64,000 nucleotides of DNA from Billgrantia lactosivorans. GTDB taxonomy: Bacteria; Pseudomonadota; Gammaproteobacteria; Pseudomonadales; Halomonadaceae. Position numbers and translations under genes: made by a program. Positions 36,826-44,803 of this stretch are shown piece after piece. Numbering within the stretch: the stretch's first letter is position 1; the number at the start of each line of letters is the position of its first letter. Where the stretch lies: positions 393-64,392 of the forward strand of contig NZ_QHGY01000011.1 in assembly GCF_003254665.1 (NCBI RefSeq), in the 5' to 3' direction. The notes beneath the pieces were generated by a model. It did not search any database. It was given only the letters and a program-made list of their open reading frames with translations, and was not told where the DNA came from.

Positions 36826-37731
36826 TCAGCGCTTGCGTACCGCCAGGAAGATCCCGGCACCGATGATCAGCACGGCGCCGAGATAGGTTTCCAGTAGCGG
36901 CATGTCGCCGAAGACCAGGTAGCCGGACAGCGTGGCCCAGACGATCTGCAGGTAGAGGAAGGGCGAGACCAGCGAGGCGGGCGCGCAGCGCATGGCCATG
37001 ATCAGGCCGAGCTGGCTGACGGCGCCGAGGGTGCCGACCAGCAGGAACAGGGGCGTGTCGCCCAGGGCGATCGGCGTCCAGAAGAAGGGTACCACCAGCG
37101 TGCTGACCACGGCGCCGGCCAGGCCCGCATAAAAGAGCGAGGCCAGCGGATGGTCGTTGCGCCCGAAGCGGCGCGTGGCCAACTGGTAGAGGGCAAAGCA
37201 GAGCGCCATGCCGAAGGGCAGCAGCGCGGCGGGCTGGGCCCGCCACTCCACGGGGCCCACCGCGATCAGCACGCCGATGAAGCCGGTGGCGACCGCCGCC
37301 CCTCGGGCCAGCGTCACGCGCTCGCCCAGCAGCGGGATGGCCAGCAGCGTCACCAGCAGCGGCGCGCTGAAGTTGATCACGTAGACCTGCAGCAGCGGCA
37401 GTTCGCGGAAGGCCAGGAAGGCGAAGGTGCTGGCAGCGAGCAGCAGCAGGCCGCGCACGAACTGCCCGGGAAGCGACTCGACCGACGCCATGATCTCGCG
37501 GCAGCGGGGCCAGCCCAGCATGAGCAGGTAACCCCCCAGCACCAGCATGTGGCCGGCATAGCGTGCCCACACCACCTGAACCGGCGAGTAGCTCTGGGTC
37601 AGCCACTTGACGCCGGTGTCGAGCAGCGTGAACAGCAGCCCGGCGGCCAGCATGAAGGCGATGCCCAGCAGCGGGCGATCGGCGGTGGCAGGGGAAGCGG
37701 CGGCGGTCAGGGTGGGCATGGCTCTCGGCAT
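36826..37731 (-). CDS. DMT superfamily transporter, EamA type
   Basis: The 301-residue inner-membrane protein has ten helices arranged as two EamA repeats (LLGIAFMLAAGLLFTLLDTGVKWL at the start of repeat 1; YAGLAGAVVSTLVVPFFW in repeat 2). Such proteins export or import metabolites; the substrate is unknown. It converges on the shikimate dehydrogenase-like gene with 24 bases between stops. The first ATG is used, but another four codons later has the better purine stretch. Confidence 0.82.
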   Translation of the reverse strand: MPRAMPTLTAAASPATADRPLLGIAFMLAAGLLFTLLDTGVKWLTQSYSPVQVVWARYAGHMLVLGGYLLMLGWPRCREIMASVESLPGQFVRGLLLLAASTFAFLAFRELPLLQVYVINFSAPLLVTLLAIPLLGERVTLARGAAVATGFIGVLIAVGPVEWRAQPAALLPFGMALCFALYQLATRRFGRNDHPLASLFYAGLAGAVVSTLVVPFFWTPIALGDTPLFLLVGTLGAVSQLGLIMAMRCAPASLVSPFLYLQIVWATLSGYLVFGDMPLLETYLGAVLIIGAGIFLAVRKR

Positions 37732-37800
37732 CAGGGTGGGCAGGCTTAATAGTAGCAGGCTAACAGATTGACGCCAGCGCGGCGTCTCCCCGTGTCCCGT

Positions 37801-38628
37801 TCATCGCCCGGCCACCACGGCGCGAGCCGCCTCGAGGGCTCGTCGTGCCCGCGCCAGCGCGGGGATGCCCTGGCGGCGCAGCGATTCGGTGGGAATCTCC
37901 AGGCTCAGTGGCCGGCCCGCTGGCAAGGCGGCCAGCAGGCCCCGCAGGTCGATGTCGCCTTCGCCGGGGAAGCCGCGCTGCTGCCGCGCCTCGTGCAGGA
38001 TCGCCTCCATGCTGGCGGGGATCGGCCCGGCCACGTCGCACAGCTGCACGTAGCGCAGCCAGTCCGGCGGCACGCGCTCGAGGTCCTCCAGGCGGCTGGC
38101 CGAGCGGTTGAAGTGGAAGGCGTCGACCAGCAGGCAGGCATTGGCGTGACCGGCCTGGCGCGCGGCGGCGACGATGCGATGCGCCTGGCACAGGGTCTTG
38201 ACCCCGGTCCAGGGCATGAACTCCAGGTGCGGGTGCAGGCCCAGCGGGCCCGCCAGTTCGCACATGGCGGTGAAGTTGTCGACGGTACGGGCGCCATCGT
38301 CGTCGTTGCCCGCCACCAGCACCTCGCTGGCGCCCAGCTCGGCGCCGATCTCCAGCACCTGGCGGAAATCCCGGACCACGTCGGTGTCGGGACGCAGGCG
38401 CAGGATCTCGATGTCCAGGACCCGCAGCCCGGTGTCGCGCAGGCGCTGCCGGGTGTTTCGCAGCAAGGCGGCATCCTTCACCAGCGGGAAGTGGTGCTCT
38501 TCCGGTGTGGCGGGGATGAGGCGCAGGCCCACGGCCTGGTAGCCGGCCCGGGCGGCGACCTCGACCATCTCGGGGGGCGCCAGTTCGAGCACGGTGAGGG
38601 CGGCGAGGGAAAAGATCGGCTCACGCAT
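37801..38628 (-). CDS. Sugar phosphate isomerase/epimerase-like TIM-barrel protein
   Basis: The protein of 275 residues belongs to the xylose-isomerase-like TIM-barrel family (AP endonuclease 2 superfamily). Metal-ligand style elements are present: LDIEILRL, HPHLEFMPWTG, LLVDAFHFNRS, YVQLCDVAGP and LSLEIPTES, giving conserved Glu, Asp, His and Glu at barrel strand ends. The start is the ATG overlapping the stop of the flavoprotein gene by eight bases, so the two enzymes are coupled. A role in an acid-degrading side pathway is inferred. Reaction unknown. Confidence 0.78.
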   Translation of the reverse strand: MREPIFSLAALTVLELAPPEMVEVAARAGYQAVGLRLIPATPEEHHFPLVKDAALLRNTRQRLRDTGLRVLDIEILRLRPDTDVVRDFRQVLEIGAELGASEVLVAGNDDDGARTVDNFTAMCELAGPLGLHPHLEFMPWTGVKTLCQAHRIVAAARQAGHANACLLVDAFHFNRSASRLEDLERVPPDWLRYVQLCDVAGPIPASMEAILHEARQQRGFPGEGDIDLRGLLAALPAGRPLSLEIPTESLRRQGIPALARARRALEAARAVVAGR

Positions 38629-40363
38629 GGGCGGTGTCGGCTCCCGAGTTCGCGTCGTCGTGTCGTCTGCGTCCCGCGGCATGCAAACCGGCGATATGGC
38701 CGAAGGTCATGGCCGGGCCGAGATTGATGCCGCCGGCCGGGTAGTGGCCGCCCATGATGCTGGCCATGTCGCTGCCGGCGGCATAGAGGCCGGGAATCGG
38801 TGTGCCGTCGCCGCCCAGCGCCTGGGCGTGCTCGTTGGTCGCGAGGCCGGCGAAGGTGCCGAAGCAGCCGGGGTGCACCTTGACGGCATAGAAGGGGCCC
38901 TGATCGAGTGGCGCCACGCAGGGGTTGGGGGCGTGGGCCGGATCGCCGTTCTTACGGTTGTAGGGGGTGGAGCCACGGCCGTGCTCGGGGTCCTCGCCCC
39001 GGGCGGCGTGGCGGTTGTACTCGGCCACCGTGGCCGCGAGGCCCTGCGGGTCGATGCCGCACGCCTGCGCCAGCTCGGCGAGCGTGCCGCCGTGCTTGAG
39101 ATAGCCCTTGCGGACCCAGTGACGGAAGGGCACCGGCGCGGGGCGGGCGATGCCGAGGCCATAGCGACGCAGGAAACGGTGGCTGCAGACCAGCCAGGAG
39201 CAGACCTCCTCGCCCTCCGGTACCGCCTTGACCATGGCGTCCACGTAGTCGAAGTAGCCTCCGGCCTCGTTGACGAAGCGCCTGCCGTTTCTCAGCACGC
39301 CGATGACGCCGGGCTTGGCGCGATCGATGATATGCGGGAAGTGACCGACCCGGCCGTCGCCCCACGGCACCAGCGACACCGGCGCCCAGGCCACCGGGGA
39401 GTAGAGACCGGTATCCACCACGCCGCCGGCGGCCTCGCCCAGCCGCAGGCCGTCGCCGCTGGCCGAGGGCGGCGGCAGCGGCCAGTGTTCCTCGCCGGTC
39501 GGGGTGCGGGGAAAGAGCTCCCGGCGGCGTTCGACGTCCCAGGGGAAGCCGCCGGTGGCCAGCACCACGCCGCGCTGCGCATTGAGGGTCACCTCGCCGT
39601 GCCGGGTTTCCACCACCACGCCCGTGACCCGCTCGCCTTCCTTGATCAGGCGTTTCGCCGACGAGCAGACCCAGGTCTCGACGCCCAGGTCGTCGGCCGA
39701 CTTGGCCAGCCGCCCGGTCAGGGCCACGCCGTTGACCAGCTGCATGGCGCGGCGATAGCGCGCCAGGTCGAGGACGTGACGGCCCAGGCGCCTGGCCACG
39801 TGGACGAACGACTTGAGCGAGCGGGTCGCGGTCAGGAAGGCCGCCAGGTCCGGCCCGGCCTGGATCGGCATGCCCAGGAAGGCCGTCTCGGGCATGGTCG
39901 TGCGCAGCTTGGCCAGCGTCTCGCGGCTCAGCTCGCGGCCGTCGAAGGGGGCGGCGATCACCGAGCGCCCGCCGGTGCCGGCGCCGGGCGTGTCGCCGTG
40001 GATATCGGCGATGGCATTGCCGTCGGCGAACCGCAGCGCGGTCTTCTCGTGAAAGAACGCGACCATCCGCGGCGCGGCATCGAGGAAGGCGTCGATCTTC
40101 GCCGCGTCGTAGCGCTCGCCCAGCTCTGCGCGCAGGTAGGTGCGCACCGTTTCCGCGTCCTCGACGATGCCGGCGGCGCGGGCCAGGGGATTGAGCGGCG
40201 CCCACATCCAGCCGCCGGACCAGGCCGTGGCGCCGCCCAGCACGTCGGCTTTCTCCACCACCGCCACCTGCAAGCCGTGATAGGCGGCGGTAACCGCGGC
40301 GGCGAGCCCGGCAGCGCCGGAGCCCACCACCACCAGGTCGTAATCGCTTTGTGTCTCGGCCAT
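38621..40363 (-). CDS. FAD-dependent oxidoreductase (fumarate reductase / 3-ketosteroid dehydrogenase-like flavoprotein)
   Basis: The 580-residue protein has the dinucleotide fold VVVGSGAAGLAAAV, GGATAWSGGWMW and GTGGRSVIA early on, and a C-terminal GPFYAVKVHPGCFGTFAG and AGSDMASIMGGHYPAGG that bind FAD in the fumarate-reductase/KstD family. KstD-type relatives desaturate cyclic ketones. Beside a TIM-barrel isomerase, an AEC carrier and an IclR regulator, and next to dehydroshikimate and protocatechuate genes, it may desaturate or aromatise a ring acid; this is inference. GAGGG lies close before the ATG. Confidence 0.78.
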   Translation of the reverse strand: MAETQSDYDLVVVGSGAAGLAAAVTAAYHGLQVAVVEKADVLGGATAWSGGWMWAPLNPLARAAGIVEDAETVRTYLRAELGERYDAAKIDAFLDAAPRMVAFFHEKTALRFADGNAIADIHGDTPGAGTGGRSVIAAPFDGRELSRETLAKLRTTMPETAFLGMPIQAGPDLAAFLTATRSLKSFVHVARRLGRHVLDLARYRRAMQLVNGVALTGRLAKSADDLGVETWVCSSAKRLIKEGERVTGVVVETRHGEVTLNAQRGVVLATGGFPWDVERRRELFPRTPTGEEHWPLPPPSASGDGLRLGEAAGGVVDTGLYSPVAWAPVSLVPWGDGRVGHFPHIIDRAKPGVIGVLRNGRRFVNEAGGYFDYVDAMVKAVPEGEEVCSWLVCSHRFLRRYGLGIARPAPVPFRHWVRKGYLKHGGTLAELAQACGIDPQGLAATVAEYNRHAARGEDPEHGRGSTPYNRKNGDPAHAPNPCVAPLDQGPFYAVKVHPGCFGTFAGLATNEHAQALGGDGTPIPGLYAAGSDMASIMGGHYPAGGINLGPAMTFGHIAGLHAAGRRRHDDANSGADTAHA

Positions 40364-40383
40364 GTGGCCCTCGCTGGAAACGT

Positions 40384-40411
40384 GTTCTGCTATAATTTAG
40401 AACAATGTTCC
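40384..40411 (-). promoter_or_regulatory. Candidate IclR operator before the flavoprotein gene
   Basis: On the plus strand the region reads GTTCT, 10 bases, AGAAC, AAT, GTTCC. GAACAATGTTC at 40400-40410 is a perfect 11-bp palindrome and GTTCT/AGAAC forms a second inverted pair. It lies 20 to 48 bases before the start codon, near a possible -35 (TTGCAA on the minus strand) 17 bases from CTAAAT. The half-site differs from the GTTCG of the pca operators, so the neighbouring IclR gene at 41476 is the likelier regulator. Confidence 0.5.
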
Positions 40412-40448
40412 AGTTTTTTGCAATCGTTTCCCGGCCTACCGCGAGCGC

Positions 40449-41405
40449 TCAGCGGTTCGGCAGCAGGCCGGACAGGTCCAGCAGCCAGATGCCCGTGCTC
40501 AACGTCACGAAGGCGGCCAGCGTGGCCACCATCAGCGCGGCGGCGCTGACGCCGGCCATGCCGTAGCGCTGGCCGAGCAGGGGGTAGATGCTGATCATCG
40601 GCGCACAGGCGAACAGCAGGGCGCCGGCCACCAGCATCGGGTCCGTGTCCGGCATCAGCAGGAACAGGCCGAGCACGGCCAGGGGGTGAAGGATCAGCTT
40701 GCCGACGACAATCTGACCGACGTTGCGCAGCATGCCGCGGACCTGCAGGCCGAACAGGGTGCCGCCGATGACGAACAGTGCCGCGGGGCCGGCGGCGCTG
40801 GCCAGCATCTCGACCACCTGGGCCAGGGGTCGCGGCAGGGCGCTCTCCGTCACGGCCAGCAGCAGGCCCGCGGCCAGCCCGATCAGGATGGGGTTGCGCA
40901 CCAGCCGCAGCAGGGTCTTGCGTGCCACGGTGACGATGCCGGCGCCGCTCTGGCGGCCCGCCTCGGCGAGGATCAGCGCCGCCGGAATGATCAGCAGGTT
41001 CTCGATCACCATGTTCAGCGCCAGGAAGACGGCCGCCGGCGAGGTGCCCAGCACCATGGCCGCGACGGGGTAGCCGATGAAGCCGCTGTTCGAGGCGGAC
41101 ATGCCCAGGGCGTGCATGGCGGCCTCGCTCAGCGGCTTGCGCTGCAGCGTCAGGGTCAGCAGCAGGGCGAGGCCGAAGATGGCGGCGGAGCCCAGGCCGT
41201 AGGCCAGCAGGTAGGGCTTGTGGATGACCTCATCGAGCGGGTTCTGGGTCAGGGCGCGGATCACCAGGGCGGGCAGCGCGAAGTAGAGCACGAAGATCGC
41301 CACGCCCTGGAGTTGCTCCCGGTTCACCAGGCGCGTGCCCATGGCCAGGTAGCCGGCACCGATCAACAGGAAGATCGGCGTGGTGATGGCGAGGATATCG
41401 AGCAT
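40449..41405 (-). CDS. AEC family transporter (auxin efflux carrier-like permease)
   Basis: The 318-residue membrane protein has ten helices and AEC family features: ATTPIFLLIGAGYLAMG at the N-terminus, SASNSGFIGYPVAAMVLG in helix 4 and PLAVLGLFLLMPDTDP late in the protein. AEC carriers move monocarboxylates or dicarboxylates such as malonate or malate. It is read in the same direction as the IclR gene 70 bases upstream and the flavoprotein pair 85 bases downstream, so uptake of the same ring acid or export of a product is plausible. Confidence 0.85.
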   Translation of the reverse strand: MLDILAITTPIFLLIGAGYLAMGTRLVNREQLQGVAIFVLYFALPALVIRALTQNPLDEVIHKPYLLAYGLGSAAIFGLALLLTLTLQRKPLSEAAMHALGMSASNSGFIGYPVAAMVLGTSPAAVFLALNMVIENLLIIPAALILAEAGRQSGAGIVTVARKTLLRLVRNPILIGLAAGLLLAVTESALPRPLAQVVEMLASAAGPAALFVIGGTLFGLQVRGMLRNVGQIVVGKLILHPLAVLGLFLLMPDTDPMLVAGALLFACAPMISIYPLLGQRYGMAGVSAAALMVATLAAFVTLSTGIWLLDLSGLLPNR

Positions 41406-41475
41406 GTCGGCCTCCGAGCCGGTCGGCCGCGGCCGGGCCGAGAGGTCCCGGCCGGCCGCATCGTGCAGGTGACGA

Positions 41476-42255
41476 TCAGATGAAGAGGCGCGAGGAGGGC
41501 GTGGCCTGGGAGAGCTCCTCGGCGGCGGTCACCAGCGCGGGGCCAAGCTCCTTCACGCGCTGTTCGTCGAGCCGCACACTGGGGCCGGCGATGCTCAGCA
41601 CGCCCTGCGGGTGCCCATCCAGCGGGTGGCGCACCAGGGCCGCCATGGCCGCGGTGCCGGGGCCCATGCTGTCGTGGGTCCAGCTGTAGCCGCGCCGGCG
41701 AGCCTGGTTCAGGTGTTCGAGCAGGGCCCGCTTGCTGCGCGGAGCGTTGGGCCCGAGCGGGTGGTCGGTGTCCATGCCCTGGGTGTCGACCAGCGCCAGG
41801 GCCTCTTCGTCGCTGAGCGCGGCCAGCCAGGCATGGCCGCTGGCGGTGCAGAACAGCGGAGCCTCCTTGCCCATGTCGGGGTCGTAGCGCAGGCCGCTGC
41901 GGGCGCCCTGGGCCTTGGCGATCCAGGTCAGGCGCGAGCCCTCGATGATCGACAGCCGCACCAGCTCGCCGCTCTGCTCGGCCAGGCGGTCGAGCACCGG
42001 CTGGACGATATCGCTGGCGCCGGTGCTGGAGAGATAGCGCAAGCTCATGGCCACCAGCCGGGTGGTGAGCTGATAGCGCTGGCTGGCGGGGTCCTGGCGC
42101 ACATGGCCGAGGCGGATCAGCTCGTGGCAGATGCGATGCGCCGCGCTCTTGGGGATGCCCAGGCGCTCGGCGACGACCAGCAGCGGCAACCCGTCGGCAT
42201 CCTCGGAAAGGGCCTCAAGCACCCCGAGGGTGCGTTCGATCAGACTACCCGCCAT
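41476..42255 (-). CDS. IclR family transcriptional regulator
   Basis: The 259-residue protein has an N-terminal winged helix-turn-helix (LLVVAERLGIPKSAAHRICHELIRLGHV, residues 24-51) and the C-terminal IclR effector domain (SGLRYDPDMGKEAPLFCTASGHAWLA; SMGPGTAAMAALVRHP). It heads a row of same-strand genes (AEC carrier, flavoprotein, TIM barrel). It is a different branch from the PcaR-like gene directly upstream. A 10-bp palindrome in its promoter region may be its own site. Confidence 0.9.
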   Translation of the reverse strand: MAGSLIERTLGVLEALSEDADGLPLLVVAERLGIPKSAAHRICHELIRLGHVRQDPASQRYQLTTRLVAMSLRYLSSTGASDIVQPVLDRLAEQSGELVRLSIIEGSRLTWIAKAQGARSGLRYDPDMGKEAPLFCTASGHAWLAALSDEEALALVDTQGMDTDHPLGPNAPRSKRALLEHLNQARRRGYSWTHDSMGPGTAAMAALVRHPLDGHPQGVLSIAGPSVRLDEQRVKELGPALVTAAEELSQATPSSRLFI

Positions 42256-42282
42256 GACATTGCCTCCCTGGCCAAAAGAGCT

Positions 42283-42292
42283 ATTCTAGAAT
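42283..42292. promoter_or_regulatory. Short palindrome upstream of the IclR gene
   Basis: ATTCTAGAAT is a perfect 10-bp palindrome, 28 bases before the start codon of the IclR gene at 41476-42255. It shares the TTCT/AGAA halves seen before the flavoprotein gene at 40384-40403. Autoregulation by this IclR protein is a reasonable guess. Confidence 0.35.
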
Positions 42293-42326
42293 CGCGTTCA
42301 GGAAAAGTCATGCCGCAGGTGCGTCT

Positions 42327-43148
42327 TCAGCTGATGGTGGTGCGGATGTCGCGGGCCTTCTGCTGCAGCAGCGGCAGGTACTCCTTCATCAGGGTGTCGA
42401 GATCCACCCGCGCGGCGTTGGTGCTGATGTTGATCGCGCCGAGCAGCTTGCCGTTGGCATCGAAGGCCGGCACCGCGAGCGAGCGCAGCCCCGAGTCGAG
42501 CTCCTGGTCGGCGATGGCGTAGCCCTGCTGGCGCACCTTGAGGATGCACTTCTTGAGCGCGCTCCTGTCGGTCACGGTCTTGTCGGTGTAGCGCTCCAGC
42601 CTGACCCGCTCGAGATAGGCATCGAGCTCGGCATCGGAGAGCTGGGCCAGCAGCACACGGCCCATCGAGGTATGCGCGGCGGGCAGGCGGGTGCCCACGG
42701 AGAGCGTGATCGCCATCAGCCGGTGGCGAGCCGAGGAGCGCGCCACGTAGATGACGTCGTCGCCGTCGAGCACGCCGAGGGAGGAGGATTCGCCGCTCTC
42801 GGCGGTGATGTCCTCCAGCACCTGCTGGATCACGCTACGATAGTTGTTGGCGGAGAGAAACGCGTAGCCCAGCTGAAGCACCCGGGGGGCCAGCTCGAAG
42901 TAGCGACCCTGCTTCTTCACGTAGCCCAGCGCATGCAGCGTGAGCAGGAAGCGTCGGGCGCGGGCACGGTTCATCCCGGTGCGGCTGGCGACTTCGCTCA
43001 GGGTCATGCGCGAATGGGTCTCGTCGAAGGCCAGGATGACCTCCAGGCCGCTGGCCAGGGCGGTGACGAAGTCCCGGTCGTCCGGGCTGAGAACCTCTTC
43101 CTCTGTTGTCATTTCTGTGCCGTCATTGTCCTGGATGAGTTGCTCCAT
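42327..43148 (-). CDS. pcaR: IclR family regulator of the PcaR/PcaU/PobR branch
   Basis: The 273-residue protein has the winged helix (MTLSEVASRTGMNRARARRFLLTLHALGYV, about residues 48-77) and effector domain motifs of the beta-ketoadipate pathway regulators (HTSMGRVLLAQLSDAELDAYLE; GYAIADQELDSGLRSLAVP). PcaR and PcaU respond to beta-ketoadipate or protocatechuate. It is divergent from pcaB, with a GTTCG/CGAAC palindrome between them, and is the best candidate to bind all copies of that operator. The first ATG is used; one at 43112 could be the true start since no ribosome site is clear. Confidence 0.85.
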   Translation of the reverse strand: MEQLIQDNDGTEMTTEEEVLSPDDRDFVTALASGLEVILAFDETHSRMTLSEVASRTGMNRARARRFLLTLHALGYVKKQGRYFELAPRVLQLGYAFLSANNYRSVIQQVLEDITAESGESSSLGVLDGDDVIYVARSSARHRLMAITLSVGTRLPAAHTSMGRVLLAQLSDAELDAYLERVRLERYTDKTVTDRSALKKCILKVRQQGYAIADQELDSGLRSLAVPAFDANGKLLGAINISTNAARVDLDTLMKEYLPLLQQKARDIRTTIS

Positions 43149-43172
43149 CGGAGTGCTTCAATCTAGCATAGT

Positions 43173-43187
43173 GTTCGTGTTGCGAAC
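43173..43187 (+). promoter_or_regulatory. PcaR-type operator palindrome between pcaR and pcaB
   Basis: GTTCG, TGTTG, CGAAC: a perfect 5-5-5 palindrome with the same half-sites and spacing as those before tctC, the BKACE gene and pcaI. The third direct half-site found at those promoters is not recognisable here. Lying between divergent genes it could control pcaB and autoregulate pcaR. CATAGT directly upstream is a possible -10. Confidence 0.65.
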
Positions 43188-43246
43188 ATATGTACGACTA
43201 TGGGCTAAGCCGAGAGTCTGAGCCTTTCCGCCACGGAGTGCATGAT

Positions 43247-44596
43247 ATGCCTGACGAGCTGCTTCGGCATCCCTTCATGGGCCAGTCGGCCCTGACCCAG
43301 TGCAACGCTCAGGCCATGATCGAGGCCATGCTCGCCTTCGAGCTGGGCCTGGCCGAGGTGCAGGAGGCGCGAGGCGCCATGCCCGAGGGCACGAGCGAGG
43401 CGATGCGGCGCGCGCTCAAAGCGCATGCCTTCGATCTCGCGGCGCTGGCGGCAGGCGTGGCCAGCGGCGGCAACGCGGCCATTCCCTTCGTCAAGCAGGC
43501 GCGCGCCGTGCTGCCGAACGAACTCAAGCGCTACTTCCACATGGGCGCCACCAGCCAGGACGTGATCGACTCCGCCCTGATGCTGCTGCTCAAGCCGCGG
43601 CTGGCCGCGCTGGAGGCCCTGCTACTGCGCTGTCGCGCGGCGGCGATCACGCTCATGCAGGCCCATGAGCAGACGGTGATGGTGGGGCGCACCCTGATGC
43701 AGCAGGCCCTGCCGATCACCTTCGGCGTCAAGGTGGCGCACTGGGCCATCGGCCTGGAGCAGGCGCGCCGGCGCCTCGCCACGCTCGAGCTGCCGCTGCA
43801 GTTCGGCGGCGCCGTGGGGGTGCACTCTGGTTTAGACAGGCCGGGCTGGGAGACGCTGGGCCTCGATGTCATGGACGCCCTGGCGCAGCGCCTCGGCCTG
43901 GATGCCCCGGTCTTGCCCTGGCACACCGATCGCCTGCCGGTTCATGCGCTGGCCACGGCGCTCGATGGCGCAGCCGGGGCCGCCGAGAAGCTGGCGCTGG
44001 ATGTTGCCCTGCTGACCCAGACCGAAGTGGGCGAGGTGGCCGAGCCGGCGGCGCCGGGCATGGGCGAATCCTCCTCCATGCCGCACAAGCGCAATCCGGT
44101 GCGCTGCGCGCTGATCCGCGGCGCGACGCGGCAGGTGCACGGCTACACCACGGTATTGCTCAATGCCACCGCCCAGCCGTTGGAGCGCGGGCTGGGGGAG
44201 TGGCACGCCGAGTGGGCGCCGCTGATCGACAGCGCGCTGCTGCTGGAGGGCGCACTGGAGCAGGCCGCCGTGCTGCTCGAGGGGCTCGAGGTGAACCCCG
44301 AGGCGATGCGGCGCAACCTGGCGGCCACCGGCGGCGGCATCATGGCCGAGCCGCTATCGCGCCAGCTGGCACCGGTGCTGGGCCAGGACGCCGCCAAGCG
44401 GATCAGCGCCGAGGCCGCCGAGACGGCGCGCCGGCAGGGCGTGCCCTATGCCGAGGCGCTCGCGGCGCATGCCGAGATCGCCCAGGCTCAGGGGCAGCTC
44501 GACGTCGAGTCCCTGCGCCGGGCGACCGACCCTGCTTCATACCTTGGTAGCAGCCAAGCCCAGGTGCGCCGCGCCATGGCCTGGCTGGCTGGATAA
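43247..44596 (+). CDS. pcaB: 3-carboxy-cis,cis-muconate cycloisomerase
   Basis: The 449-residue enzyme of the fumarase/aspartase superfamily cyclises beta-carboxymuconate to gamma-carboxymuconolactone, the second protocatechuate branch step. The superfamily signature GESSSMPHKRNP lies near residue 275, with GATSQDVIDSA near residue 98. The start giving MPDELLRHPFMG has GGAG nine bases upstream; a reading from 43190 would begin too close to the operator. pcaB stands apart from the rest of the pca genes, followed by its own terminator. Confidence 0.93.
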   Translation: MPDELLRHPFMGQSALTQCNAQAMIEAMLAFELGLAEVQEARGAMPEGTSEAMRRALKAHAFDLAALAAGVASGGNAAIPFVKQARAVLPNELKRYFHMGATSQDVIDSALMLLLKPRLAALEALLLRCRAAAITLMQAHEQTVMVGRTLMQQALPITFGVKVAHWAIGLEQARRRLATLELPLQFGGAVGVHSGLDRPGWETLGLDVMDALAQRLGLDAPVLPWHTDRLPVHALATALDGAAGAAEKLALDVALLTQTEVGEVAEPAAPGMGESSSMPHKRNPVRCALIRGATRQVHGYTTVLLNATAQPLERGLGEWHAEWAPLIDSALLLEGALEQAAVLLEGLEVNPEAMRRNLAATGGGIMAEPLSRQLAPVLGQDAAKRISAEAAETARRQGVPYAEALAAHAEIAQAQGQLDVESLRRATDPASYLGSSQAQVRRAMAWLAG

Positions 44597-44628
44597 CGCC
44601 CCGAGTCGGCGCTGTTTTTCACGTTCCT

Positions 44629-44657
44629 GCAAAGGGGAGGCCTGGCCTCCCCTTTGC
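44629..44657 (+). terminator. Terminator after pcaB
   Basis: GCAAAGGGGAGG pairs perfectly with CCTCCCCTTTGC around a five-base loop that can itself extend the stem, followed by TTTAT. It begins 32 bases after the pcaB stop and precedes the BKACE promoter. Confidence 0.75.
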
Positions 44658-44676
44658 TTTATGCGCGGTTGACGAT

Positions 44677-44705
44677 TTGACGGGCGCGGTACATGGCGCT
44701 AGATT
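44677..44705 (+). promoter_or_regulatory. Sigma-70-like promoter of the BKACE gene
   Basis: TTGACG, 17 bases, TAGATT. The operator begins on the next base. The pcaI promoter at 45855 has the same arrangement (TTGACG, 17 bases, TAACTT, operator), which supports both. Confidence 0.7.
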
Positions 44706-44739
44706 GTTCGTATCACAAAATAATGTTCGTAATGCGAAC
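44706..44739 (+). promoter_or_regulatory. Three-half-site PcaR-type operator of the BKACE gene
   Basis: GTTCG, 14 bases, GTTCG, 5 bases, CGAAC, starting directly after the -10 box. In the 14-base spacer the stretch ATCACAAAA is also shared with the pcaI operator, so conservation extends beyond the half-sites. Placement across the transcription start suits control by an IclR protein. Confidence 0.75.
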
Positions 44740-44803
44740 GTCGTGGGGCTCGCCAGGCCCAGTTCCGATGCCTGGCTGCGCTCCGGTTCCTCGAGAGGTC
44801 ATC

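Noticed and set aside
44693..44803. A longer start for the BKACE gene
   Set aside because: The extra codons run through the -10 region and the three-half-site operator and have no similarity to the family.
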